Shown here one piece after another: positions 26,190 to 34,453 of a stretch of DNA of 64,000 nucleotides (position 1 is the stretch's first letter; every line of letters starts with the position of its first letter). A program made the translations under genes and the position numbers. The DNA lies in the NCBI GenBank assembly GCA_963722575.1, contig CAVRNR010000006.1:124001-188000 (forward strand). Direction: 5' to 3'. This stretch comes from Fen-178 sp963722575. Lineage in GTDB: Bacteria; Acidobacteriota; Terriglobia; Bryobacterales; Bryobacteraceae. Below the pieces are notes generated by a model, which saw nothing but the letters and a program-made list of their open reading frames with translations, made no database searches and was not told the origin of the DNA.

Positions 26190-27581
26190 CTATTGCGCGC
26201 CGCGCGATAACAGAATGGCCTTGATCGTGAGGAAGATGATGTAGCTGTCCAGCGACAGCGACATGTGCTTGATGTAGTAGAGATCGTATTCCAACTTCCG
26301 GATGACGTCTTCCAGGGTATCGCCGTATTTGTAATTGACTTGGGCCCAGCCCGTGATTCCAGGCCGCACGCAGTGGCGGTGGCGGTAGTACGGGATCTTC
26401 TCGGAGAGGGAGTCCACCATTTCGGGCCGTTCGGGGCGCGGCCCCACCACGGACATTTCCCCTTTGAGTACGTTGAAGAGCTGGGGGATCTCGTCGATGC
26501 GGAGCTTACGGATGATCCGGCCGAAGAACGTGACGCGGGGATCGTCCTTGGAGGCCCATACGGCGCCGGTTTCGGCTTCGGCGTCGGTGCGCATCGAACG
26601 GAACTTATACAGAGTGAAGGGGCGGCCGTTCAAACCCACGCGCACCTGGCGATACAGCACGGGACCCGCGGAGGTGAGGCGCACGGCCAGCGCCGTGAGC
26701 AGCATGATGGGCATGGCCACCACCAATCCAATCGCCGCCAGTACCACGTTGATCGCCGTCTGGTAGAACACGCTGGCGCGGCGCGGTCCCAGTTCGCCGG
26801 AATAGATGAGCTGCGAGGGCCGCAGCTCTTTGAGGCATACACGCCCGCAGACTTTCTCGTAGGTGCTGGCGGCCTCCTCGATGATGTGGCCGGCAAAACG
26901 GAGATCCAGCAGCTCGCTGACTGGCATGCGCGTGCGGCGCTCTGTCATTCCCACCACAATCCGGTCCGGCCTGGTGGCCTGAACGATCTCCCGCAGCGAC
27001 GCCACAGGGCCGAGGACGTTGCCGCCGGCGATGGGCGTCCCGATTTCCGCGCGGTCGTCCAAGTATCCCACCACTTGCAGGCCCGTTTCCGGGCTTTCCT
27101 CGATGTGCTTGCCGATATCTTCGAGCAGGGGGCTTGCCCCCACCAGCAGAAGCCGATCCTGGGCCACAACGCGAAGCACGTAAGCGCTGAAGAAGAGGCG
27201 CCAGGCGAAGATCACGACCAGCGCCAGCAAGCTGCCCAGCATCATGACCCCAATGGGGACTCGGAGGTCTGCATCCAGATAGCCGATCAGCGCCTGCGAC
27301 AGGAATGCGATGCCGATCACCAGGCAAAGCTGCTGGGCCAGCACGAGGCGCGATCGCACGTAGATCTTCGAATAGAGATCCTGGAAGTGCATGCCCAGGA
27401 GAATGCTGGCCAAGGCCAGGAGGATGCGCACCAGCCCGCCGTCATAGAGCAAGTAGACGGTGGGATCGACTTTGAGAACCAGGTACGTGGCCAATATGAA
27501 CGACGAGGTAACCAGCAGGATTTCGGAACTGAGGAGAGCCAGCGGGCCGATCGGGACGAAGACGCGGAATAATCGAATCAT
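26190..27581 (-). CDS. Polyprenyl-phosphate hexose-1-phosphate transferase (exopolysaccharide priming)
   Basis: This 463-residue inner-membrane enzyme moves a sugar-1-phosphate from UDP-sugar to undecaprenyl phosphate, the first step of an exopolysaccharide repeat unit. The N-terminal half has four to five membrane segments and a nucleotide-binding-like central domain (RLLLVGASPLLEDIGKHI). A further membrane segment (about 270-300) precedes the catalytic bacterial sugar transferase domain with KFRSMRTDAE, KLRIDEIPQLFNVLKGEMSVVGPRPE and RPGITGWAQVNY. The layout is the WcaJ/EpsB-type that also accompanies PEP-CTERM/exosortase systems, but no exosortase gene is in this window. It diverges from the peptidase gene at 27708. 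No polymerase or flippase is adjacent. Confidence 0.9.
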   Translation of the reverse strand: MIRLFRVFVPIGPLALLSSEILLVTSSFILATYLVLKVDPTVYLLYDGGLVRILLALASILLGMHFQDLYSKIYVRSRLVLAQQLCLVIGIAFLSQALIGYLDADLRVPIGVMMLGSLLALVVIFAWRLFFSAYVLRVVAQDRLLLVGASPLLEDIGKHIEESPETGLQVVGYLDDRAEIGTPIAGGNVLGPVASLREIVQATRPDRIVVGMTERRTRMPVSELLDLRFAGHIIEEAASTYEKVCGRVCLKELRPSQLIYSGELGPRRASVFYQTAINVVLAAIGLVVAMPIMLLTALAVRLTSAGPVLYRQVRVGLNGRPFTLYKFRSMRTDAEAETGAVWASKDDPRVTFFGRIIRKLRIDEIPQLFNVLKGEMSVVGPRPERPEMVDSLSEKIPYYRHRHCVRPGITGWAQVNYKYGDTLEDVIRKLEYDLYYIKHMSLSLDSYIIFLTIKAILLSRGAQ

Positions 27582-27707
27582 TCATGGATCCGAGAGCTTA
27601 CATCGGTATCAGTTCCACATTATAGCTGGATTCGGCTCCTGGCTGTTCCGCATCCCGGACCGATGTCGCGGACCGATTCACGCGGTTTGAATTACAATCA
27701 CTACACG

Positions 27708-29900
27708 ATGCTAAAGTTCACCGTGTGCCTGTTGCTGGCCGCGTCGGCTTTCGGCCAGAAGAAGCCCATTACCCTCGAATCGATGAACGAGGGAGGCCGC
27801 GGCGGGGTGCCCTCCGGGCCCGGCCGCGGCGCGGGTGCGCCCACTTGGGCGCCGGACGGCAAGACCTTTGTCTTCCGGCAAGGCCGTAGCCTCGCCATCT
27901 ACGACCCGGCCACCAGGAATTCCAAGGATCTGGTGGCCGTCGATGCCATGGATGCCGCCGCTGCCGCCGCCTCCATCGCCCCCCCGCCCAACGACCGGCC
28001 GTTCGATTGGACCAACCGCCGCGTGCACGCCGGCGGCCTTCAGTTTTCTTCCGACGGGAAGGAATTGCTCTATGTCGGCGGTGGCGACCTGTTTCTGGTT
28101 CACGTCGATACCGGCAAATGGGACCAGCTCACCAAGACGCCGGTCGCGAACGTGGCCCCGAAGCTTTCGCCGGATGGCAAGCTGGTGGTCTTCCGCCGTG
28201 GATGGGACCTGTACTCCATCGATGTCGCCACGCACAAAGAGACGCCGTTGACCACCCACGGCGCCGAGACCCTCCGCAACGGCGGCCTGGACTGGGTCTA
28301 TCCCGAGGAGTTGGAGCTGGGCACGGCCTTCTGGTGGTCGCCCGATTCGAAGTCGATCGCCTATCTTCAGTTCGACACCAGCCGCGAGCCCATGTTTCCG
28401 CACGAGGACCTGCTCCGTAGGCGGGCGCTCTACGAGCCGGAGCGATACCCGCAGGCGGGCGAAAACAACGCCGACGTCCACTTGGGCGTGGTGCCGGCCG
28501 CCGGCGGCCCCACCAGGTGGCTCGAAGTCGGCGACACCCGCAATTCCTATCTCATCGCCCGCGCCGGCTGGATGCCGGACTCCAAGAGCGTTTACGCGAT
28601 TCGCACCAATCGCGTGCAGAATCGCCTCGAGATGCTTTCCATCGACGCCGGGTCCGGCGCGTCTTCCACCATCTTCCGCGAGTCCGATCCCTACTGGATC
28701 AATCTCGGCGGCGACGTGAGTTTTCTCAAAGACGGCAAGCGGTTTCTGTGGACCAGCGAGCGCGACGGCTTCCGCCATATCTACCTGTACTCCATCGACG
28801 GGAAAAACGTGCGGCAGTTGACCCAGGGTTCCTGGGAAGCCATCGGGGTCGCGGCGGTGAACGAAGCCGAAGCCGGCGGGCGCGTTTTCTATAGCTCCGA
28901 CGAGCCCACCCCGCTGGAGCAACACTTCTACAGCATCGGGCTCGACGGCCAGGGGAAGCGGCAGCTCACCGCGCCAGGCTTCAACCACACCATCTCAATC
29001 GGCCCCGGCGGCGCGTACTATCTGGATACGTCGTCTAACCTGGGCAGCCCGCCCCGCACCACACTGCACGCCGGCGACGGCACGGAACTGGGCGTCTATC
29101 GCGAGGCTAACCGCACGCAACTGGAGCAATTTGAGATTCTTCCGACAGAAATTGTGAAGTTCAACTTGAATGATGGAACGCCGCTCTACGGGCGCCTCAT
29201 CAAGCCAGCCGGCTTCCAGCCGGGCAAGAAGTACCCGGCCGTCGTGACGGTGTACGGCGGGCCTGGCGTGGAGGGTCCCATCCACAATACCTGGGTGGCC
29301 ATCGGCATCGACCAGGTGCTGGCGCACAAGGGCTACGTGGTCTGGCAATCCGAGAATCGTGGCATCCTGGGACACGGACACGCGTTCGAAACGGCCGTCT
29401 ACCGCAATTTGGGTGTCACCGAGTTGGCCGACCAGGTAGCCGGAATCAAGCACCTGATCTCTCTCGGCTTTGTCGATCCGGATCGCATCGGCATTCACGG
29501 GTGGAGCTATGGCGGCTTCATGACGCTGAACGCGATGCTCAATGCACCGGATGTATTCCGCTGCGGTTTCTCCGGAGCGCCGGTCACCAGTTGGCTCAAC
29601 TACGACACCATCTACACCGAGCGCTACATGGGTCTGCCGTCGGAGAACCCGGAGGGCTACCGGAACACGGCTCTGCCGCCGAAAGCCGCGAACCTGAAGG
29701 GGAAGCTCATGATTGTGCACAATTTCGAGGATGACAACGTTCTCTTCCAGAACACCCTTCAGGTCATTGACGCGTTGGAACTGGCGGGCAAGCAGTTTGA
29801 GTTCATGCTGTATCCGCAAAAGGCCCACGGCGTGACCGGAGCCGCCGCGCGCCAGATGGACCAGATGATGCTCGATTTCTTCGACCGGAATTTGAAATAG
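27708..29900 (+). CDS. S9 family dipeptidyl peptidase IV-like serine protease
   Basis: From the ATG at 27708 the 730-residue protein begins with a signal peptide (MLKFTVCLLLAASAFGQ), so it acts in the periplasm or outside. A beta-propeller (about 60-470) contains the DPP4-like DWVYPEELELGTAFWW loop, which carries the Glu pair that binds the peptide N-terminus. The alpha/beta-hydrolase domain has the nucleophile near residue 600 in GIHGWSYGGFMTL, the Asp in NFEDDNVLFQN and the His in KAHGVTG. It should remove dipeptides from N-termini, with proline preferred in the family. A short Gly/Arg stretch (EGGRGGVPSGPGRGAGA) follows the signal peptide. A TACAAT box ends about 10 bases before the ATG and no Shine-Dalgarno site is seen. 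Confidence 0.92.
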   Translation: MLKFTVCLLLAASAFGQKKPITLESMNEGGRGGVPSGPGRGAGAPTWAPDGKTFVFRQGRSLAIYDPATRNSKDLVAVDAMDAAAAAASIAPPPNDRPFDWTNRRVHAGGLQFSSDGKELLYVGGGDLFLVHVDTGKWDQLTKTPVANVAPKLSPDGKLVVFRRGWDLYSIDVATHKETPLTTHGAETLRNGGLDWVYPEELELGTAFWWSPDSKSIAYLQFDTSREPMFPHEDLLRRRALYEPERYPQAGENNADVHLGVVPAAGGPTRWLEVGDTRNSYLIARAGWMPDSKSVYAIRTNRVQNRLEMLSIDAGSGASSTIFRESDPYWINLGGDVSFLKDGKRFLWTSERDGFRHIYLYSIDGKNVRQLTQGSWEAIGVAAVNEAEAGGRVFYSSDEPTPLEQHFYSIGLDGQGKRQLTAPGFNHTISIGPGGAYYLDTSSNLGSPPRTTLHAGDGTELGVYREANRTQLEQFEILPTEIVKFNLNDGTPLYGRLIKPAGFQPGKKYPAVVTVYGGPGVEGPIHNTWVAIGIDQVLAHKGYVVWQSENRGILGHGHAFETAVYRNLGVTELADQVAGIKHLISLGFVDPDRIGIHGWSYGGFMTLNAMLNAPDVFRCGFSGAPVTSWLNYDTIYTERYMGLPSENPEGYRNTALPPKAANLKGKLMIVHNFEDDNVLFQNTLQVIDALELAGKQFEFMLYPQKAHGVTGAAARQMDQMMLDFFDRNLK

Positions 29901-29991
29901 GCACGAGCCGGCGCCGCCGCGTATCCAGAATTGAGCGGATGCCGCCGAACATTCCGATGGCGACGCCCGTCCTGGCTGTCGCAGTGGCCGC

Positions 29992-30336
29992 ATGGCGGGC
30001 CCGCGGGTGGTGCCCCTGGTGATCGCCGACCTGTCCAAGAAGGGGGCGCCATGCCGTTTATATGCCATCCGGTTCCTGGGCAATGGACGCGATTCACGGG
30101 CATTGCCGGAGCTCCAGCAACTTCTCGGGGACGACGAGGAAGGCGTCGCCTTCCGGGTGGAAGCCCTCCGGGCGATCTACCAGATTTCGCCGCACCGCGC
30201 AGGCCAATTGGCGCCGGCCTATGGCTATGGCCACGACCGGCTGGCGCGCGTGGCCGTGGGCATTGCCGCCAACCGCGACCCGGGATGCTGGACGCGGACC
30301 TATTGGCGAGCTTTCCGGCACGAGCACAGCGAGTAG
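29992..30336 (+). CDS. Possible HEAT-repeat protein or remnant
   Basis: The 114 residues contain two helical hairpins of HEAT type (VVPLVIADLSKKGAPCRLYAIRFLG, then LPELQQLLGDDEEGVAFRVEALRAIYQI), after which the sequence loses regularity. HEAT proteins are usually longer, and there is no signal peptide or ribosome site, so this may be a fragment. No partner gene is evident. The stop at 30336 is followed by a kilobase of unassignable sequence. Confidence 0.4.
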   Translation: MAGPRVVPLVIADLSKKGAPCRLYAIRFLGNGRDSRALPELQQLLGDDEEGVAFRVEALRAIYQISPHRAGQLAPAYGYGHDRLARVAVGIAANRDPGCWTRTYWRAFRHEHSE

Positions 30337-30909
30337 AAGCCGGACCGTGTTCCAGTCCGCTTCGATGGCCGCCAGCGGGGCTCGATACCGGGCGGCCTTT
30401 TTATGGCGCGAGCGGCAGGCACTGGCGTTCCCGTGGATCGGATTGGCTTTTCCGGCCGGGACATCAGGGTAAAGATCCTCGGAGCGTTCGGCCATTACAG
30501 AGACGTCACAAACTGGTTGGCGGGCTTTGTCCTCCATGGGGGAGCCGAGAGCGCGATTCCGCTGTTCCTGGCCAAGCTTCAAAATGGAACTGCCAGCCGT
30601 TTCGAGGAGAAAGGCCGATCTTCCGGCAAGACGGCCAGCGTGGTCGACTCGCGCGTCGCCGCGTTCCGGTACTGGAAAGCTCGATAGCCCAAAACGCCGG
30701 CACTGGCCAACAGCGGCGCGAGAGCACCGCTCAGCGCCATCCAGAGCAGAAGCTCGAGCCGGATGGATTTGTCCCTGCTTGAGCCTTTCGGTCTTATACG
30801 TCGGCTGGAATATTGCCGGGCCGATCGATCATTCGACCGCCCCGACTCCCACCCAGTGCGATGAATTCGGTTTCATTGTCAACTTGTCTCGTGTCTTCCG
30901 TTCCACCGC
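30337..30909. other. Region without a recognisable gene
   Basis: No frame in this stretch gives a convincing protein family. One short minus-strand frame (30579-30740, 53 residues) has a hydrophobic helix (LAPLLASAGVLGYRAF) followed by LAVLPEDRPFSSKRLAVPF. It could be a small membrane protein or the remnant of a larger kinase- or TolB-like gene. Other frames are GC-rich and compositionally odd. It borders the 3' end of the secretin gene. Confidence 0.35.
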
Positions 30910-32463
30910 TCACTGGGGTGGCGCGGCGGCTGGTTTTGCCGGGGCCGCCGCGGGTAGCGGGCTCTGATGATCCGGCGCCGTTACCGGCAGCCAGCTTTGT
31001 ATCAATGTCTCGATGGGGATGGCTGCGTTCGGTGGCTCGACCGGTGCGGGGCCTGTAGCATTGAGCCCTGGAGTTCGCGGATACTGGCCCGTGTTTGGTT
31101 TGAGAAATGGCGAGGGATACTTCAAGTCAAACACGGGCTGACCCGCCGGGACCGGGCGAACCAACTCGGGCGTCACAATGACAATCAGTTCCGTGTTCTG
31201 CTTGGTGACGGATTTGGACTGGAAAAGCTTTCCCAGGATCGGAATGTCTCCGATGAAAGGGATCTTCTCGAGAGTATTCGTCGTCCGATTATCGAGAAGT
31301 CCCCCGATCGCGAAACTCTGACCTTCGCGCAATTCGACCTGCGTGTCCAGCTTGCGCGTGGTCAGGGCCGGGACAATGAAGCCGCTTACCGAAAGTCCGT
31401 TCGTAAAATCGAGGGCGCTGACTTCGGGCGCCACTTCCAGGTGAATGGTTCCGCGCGGCGTGATGGTCGGAGTGAAAGTCAAACGTACGCCAAACTCACG
31501 GAATTGAATCGTGACCATCGGAGTGCCTCCCGTGCCCGAACTCACACTCGGGAAAGGAAATTCTCCGCCGGCAAGAAAGCTAGCCTGCTTGCCATTCTGC
31601 GCGAGGACGTTGGGCTCGGCGAGGATTTGGAGGAGCCCCTTTACTTGCAGCGCTTCAATGGTCGCTCCCAGATTCAGATCCGAGCGGAAGAAGAAGAGAT
31701 TGAGAGCATCCGCAATGGTTGTCGTGAGCGGAGTGTTGTTTTGGAGAGGCGAGAATAACAGAGGCGAGAATTGTTGCGTGGCCGTGGATCCAATGGTATT
31801 GGCCGCGCCCGTACTGAGGATGTTTAACCCCAGTTGTGTACTGGTACTCCTGTCGACACTCGCAAACTTGACCCTCAATAGAATCTGCGCCTCCGGTGGC
31901 GGTACATCCACATACAGCAGGTTCACGGTCTTTCCCAGCGTGGAGGCGATCGAGACCGCGCGGTCCGCGCTGGTCACATCCTTGACCGTGCCCCGCAGAA
32001 AAACGGTGTCGTTCTCACAGCTCAAATTGACGCTCTGTCCGGGCAGTTCCCGTTCCAGTTCACGCTGGATGCCTTCGACACGGCTCTCCGCCAGAAAGTT
32101 GCTGGCCACCACGGTGATGTCGAAGAACCGCGGAGCGCCTCCCTCCTGCCAGACGATCAGGCTGGTCACCCCCGGCGTCTTGGCGTTCAGAAGTAACTGG
32201 TGCGGGCTGATCGCCGTACCTTCCGCTATGTCTCCAAAGCCGACGGAAATGCGCTGCAAGGGAAGCGCGTTATCGATGACCATGGATTTTCCGACAGTCA
32301 GCAGGAGCTTGGCCGGCGTATCCTGGTCCGACTGCGCCGGGGGCTCGGGTGCTACCGGAGGCAAGCCCTCCGTCTGTTGGCCGGCGGCGGCGCACAGAAA
32401 TGACAGAGCCAGCAGACAGGCAGCCCGGATTCTCGCAACGTCGTACCACTGTTTGGTTCTCAC
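30910..32463 (-). CDS. cpaC: Tad pilus outer membrane secretin CpaC/RcpA
   Basis: The 517-residue protein should multimerise into the outer-membrane gate of the Flp pilus. A signal peptide (LLALSFLCAAAG) is followed by a pilus-formation N-domain (about 50-125, LLLTVGKSMVIDNALPLQRISVG), a BON-like fold (NLSCENDTVFLRGTVKDVTSAD) and the secretin core (about 190-420), with ILAEPNVLAQNGKQASFLAGGEFPFP and the final VELREGQSFAIGGLLDNR...IPFIGDIPILGKLF. A Pro/Ala-rich tail of about 80 residues ends the protein; it is longer than usual. Its start overlaps the cpaB stop by 4 bases, so the pair is an operon, on the strand opposite to the other tad genes. Confidence 0.93.
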   Translation of the reverse strand: MRTKQWYDVARIRAACLLALSFLCAAAGQQTEGLPPVAPEPPAQSDQDTPAKLLLTVGKSMVIDNALPLQRISVGFGDIAEGTAISPHQLLLNAKTPGVTSLIVWQEGGAPRFFDITVVASNFLAESRVEGIQRELERELPGQSVNLSCENDTVFLRGTVKDVTSADRAVSIASTLGKTVNLLYVDVPPPEAQILLRVKFASVDRSTSTQLGLNILSTGAANTIGSTATQQFSPLLFSPLQNNTPLTTTIADALNLFFFRSDLNLGATIEALQVKGLLQILAEPNVLAQNGKQASFLAGGEFPFPSVSSGTGGTPMVTIQFREFGVRLTFTPTITPRGTIHLEVAPEVSALDFTNGLSVSGFIVPALTTRKLDTQVELREGQSFAIGGLLDNRTTNTLEKIPFIGDIPILGKLFQSKSVTKQNTELIVIVTPELVRPVPAGQPVFDLKYPSPFLKPNTGQYPRTPGLNATGPAPVEPPNAAIPIETLIQSWLPVTAPDHQSPLPAAAPAKPAAAPPQ

Positions 32464-33347
32464 GGCTTCCCTCCCGGCCGGCTGAACGTGGCTTGGGTAT
32501 GCACGGAGCCGTTCGACACTTCGACAATATACTGACCGTGTGCGGCAGGTTCGACCGGGACCGGCGCTGGCGCTGGCGGAGGCATGGCCGGCGATCGGAT
32601 CACGGAGCGGACCGATGGAACCGGCGCCGGAGCGTGCGCACCGCCGAAGAGATCCGACATGATCATACCCGGCAGCCCGGAGACCTGAGTATCCATGGGA
32701 TTCCGCAGCACCAATTGAATATGCGTTTCATTGCTGGCGAGGCTGAGAATCTCAGCCTGGGCCGGCGTGACCAGCAGATTGACAACCTGCGCTTGTTCCG
32801 GCTTGCCTTCCCGGTCTTTCTGGAAATTCACACCGGCGGAAAGAACCTGAATGTTCTGCAGAAGCGTGCGTACCTTAGGTCCGTCGAGTGCGTTTCCTCC
32901 GGGAGGGAGCCCAGTGATCAGTACATCCACGCGCATTCCGGGGACGACGAATCCCGCCAGGCCAACCACCTCGTTCACTTTCACCGCGCACGCCCTCATT
33001 CCCGGCGGAATCGTCGCGGCCAAACCACCACCCGAACCAATGGGGGCAAGCCGGTTTTCCGTCACCAACTCGCTTGCGTAGATCGAGGAAGCAACAGCCC
33101 GGTTCCGGAGGGCATCTGGGGTGAGGATCGCGCCGGCAGGCGGTGTGCCAAACCAGGCGACAGTTTTTAAATCGGCGTTTTGAATGAGCGTTCCGGCCGC
33201 CAGATCCCGGGCGGCCACGACGAGTTCGACACTCGGCGGCGCCTTCCCGGCGGTCACTCGGCTTCCGACTGCCCTATAGACTAGATAACTGGCGCACGCC
33301 GATAGCACGAGCGCGCACGAGACAATGATCAATCCTCTCCTGTTCAT
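32460..33347 (-). CDS. cpaB: Flp pilus assembly protein CpaB/RcpC
   Basis: The 295-residue protein has one N-terminal membrane anchor (IIVSCALVLSACASYLVYRAV) and a SAF domain (about 42-105, VELVVAARDLAAGTLIQNADLKTVAW). The RcpC/CpaB region follows (GMRACAVKVNEVVGLAGFVVPGMRVDVLIT). A Pro-rich C-terminus ends it. In Tad systems this periplasmic protein assists the secretin and is found directly upstream of it, as here with a 4-bp overlap. Upstream, 77 bp separates it from the regulator gene at 33425 on the same strand, which may be co-transcribed. Confidence 0.92.
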   Translation of the reverse strand: MNRRGLIIVSCALVLSACASYLVYRAVGSRVTAGKAPPSVELVVAARDLAAGTLIQNADLKTVAWFGTPPAGAILTPDALRNRAVASSIYASELVTENRLAPIGSGGGLAATIPPGMRACAVKVNEVVGLAGFVVPGMRVDVLITGLPPGGNALDGPKVRTLLQNIQVLSAGVNFQKDREGKPEQAQVVNLLVTPAQAEILSLASNETHIQLVLRNPMDTQVSGLPGMIMSDLFGGAHAPAPVPSVRSVIRSPAMPPPAPAPVPVEPAAHGQYIVEVSNGSVHTQATFSRPGGKP

Positions 33348-33424
33348 TCAGGGAACCCCTCATAGTCCGTCATGGGTCTTTCTGCCCCTTTCACAGCCAC
33401 CCGCTGCCTCCGCGGGTCCCGCGC

Positions 33425-34141
33425 CTAATGCGCCACCGCTACGATCGGCTGCTTGCGCGCCATCAGATATAGAGAAGGCAGCACAGCCGGCGATCCGGCG
33501 TCCCTCATTCTCTCCAAACCAAGCTGCCCGCTGAACAGGTTTTTCCGCCCATAGAGCGCCATGTCCAGCCGGTCGTTCATGCCGAGTTTTTGGAATAATT
33601 TGTACAGATAAACTTTCACAGTGCCTTCGGTAATTCCCATCGAAAACGCGATTTCCTTGTTCTTGAGACCTTGCGCCACCAACGAGACAATTTGCCCCTG
33701 TCGTTGCGTGAGAGCCACCAACTTCTGCGACAACATGCTCTCGAGGAGGTCTTTTTCAAAGTACAGCCCGCCTTGATGGACATTGCGCACAGCCGCCAGG
33801 AAATCTTCGATCGATATATTGCCGGGAAGAATGCTGCGTACACCCAACCTCATCGCCTGAAACGCAAATTCACCTTCCAGCTCCTGGCCCCACAAGACGA
33901 TCTGGCAGCGGCTGTCGGCAGACCGTATCTCGCGCAACTCCGACAGTTTGACCCCCGACAACAGGTGAACCAGCAGCACGTCCGGCCGGGTGGACTTCAG
34001 GCCGTCGAGCGTGCCGGACAGAGTATCCCGACATGCGACCAGGTCAAGATCCGCGTGGGCGCCGAAGACTGCGGCCAACCCTTCGGCAACAAACGATAGC
34101 TGCGTATAAAGCGCGATCCGAATTCTGTTATCTGATTTCAC
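33425..34141 (-). CDS. LuxR/NarL-type regulator with a receiver lacking the phospho-aspartate
   Basis: The 238-residue protein has a receiver-like fold (residues 5-122) and a LuxR helix-turn-helix (about 143-200, LTQRQGQIVSLVAQGLKNKEIAFSMGITEGTVKVYLYKLF). In the receiver the expected DVVLLDL becomes DVLLVHL, so residue 59 is His rather than the phospho-acceptor Asp. The acidic pair after the first strand is missing (IRIALYTQLSF) and the conserved Lys is replaced in SILPGNIS. Phosphorylation is therefore unlikely, and control may be by protein contact or amount. The DNA-binding domain looks sound. The start is GTG. It lies upstream of cpaB on the same strand, which suggests a role in pilus expression. 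Confidence 0.85.
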   Translation of the reverse strand: MKSDNRIRIALYTQLSFVAEGLAAVFGAHADLDLVACRDTLSGTLDGLKSTRPDVLLVHLLSGVKLSELREIRSADSRCQIVLWGQELEGEFAFQAMRLGVRSILPGNISIEDFLAAVRNVHQGGLYFEKDLLESMLSQKLVALTQRQGQIVSLVAQGLKNKEIAFSMGITEGTVKVYLYKLFQKLGMNDRLDMALYGRKNLFSGQLGLERMRDAGSPAVLPSLYLMARKQPIVAVAH

Positions 34142-34443
34142 GGTCTTCTCCAGTCACTTGCCTCGCCCCGGCTTGCGCGTACCGGTCTCATGATCAATAT
34201 TCGTCGGTTCATTAGGAATACTTTATGCCGGCCGCCAATTCGTTACACGGCGGCACTCAACCGGAGATGGGGACAGCCGTTCTCGGTTCCACCGGGACCA
34301 CGCCAGAATCACTTTGCATGGACTGCGTGGGCCCCGCTGCTCAGGCGCTCGTGCCTGCCGGGCTGAGTGAGACTCTGCGCCACGCCGCACTTTTCCAGCG
34401 GCTCCGTCCACGATCTCCACTTCTGGTGGCAATGTGATGGGCC
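34142..34443. other. Gap between regulator and IS4-type element
   Basis: About 300 bp with no frame that resembles a known protein. It should hold the promoter for the minus-strand regulator-cpaB-cpaC genes, but I see no clear sigma-70 or -24/-12 box. Confidence 0.4.
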
Positions 34444-34453
34444 GGACATGTCC

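Noticed and set aside
26190..27581. Exosortase/PEP-CTERM system suggested by the priming transferase
   Set aside because: No exosortase and no PEP-CTERM protein is encoded in the window.
30403..30687. Plus-strand frame of 94 codons downstream of the HEAT-like gene
   Set aside because: The composition is unlike that of the neighbours and no domain is visible.
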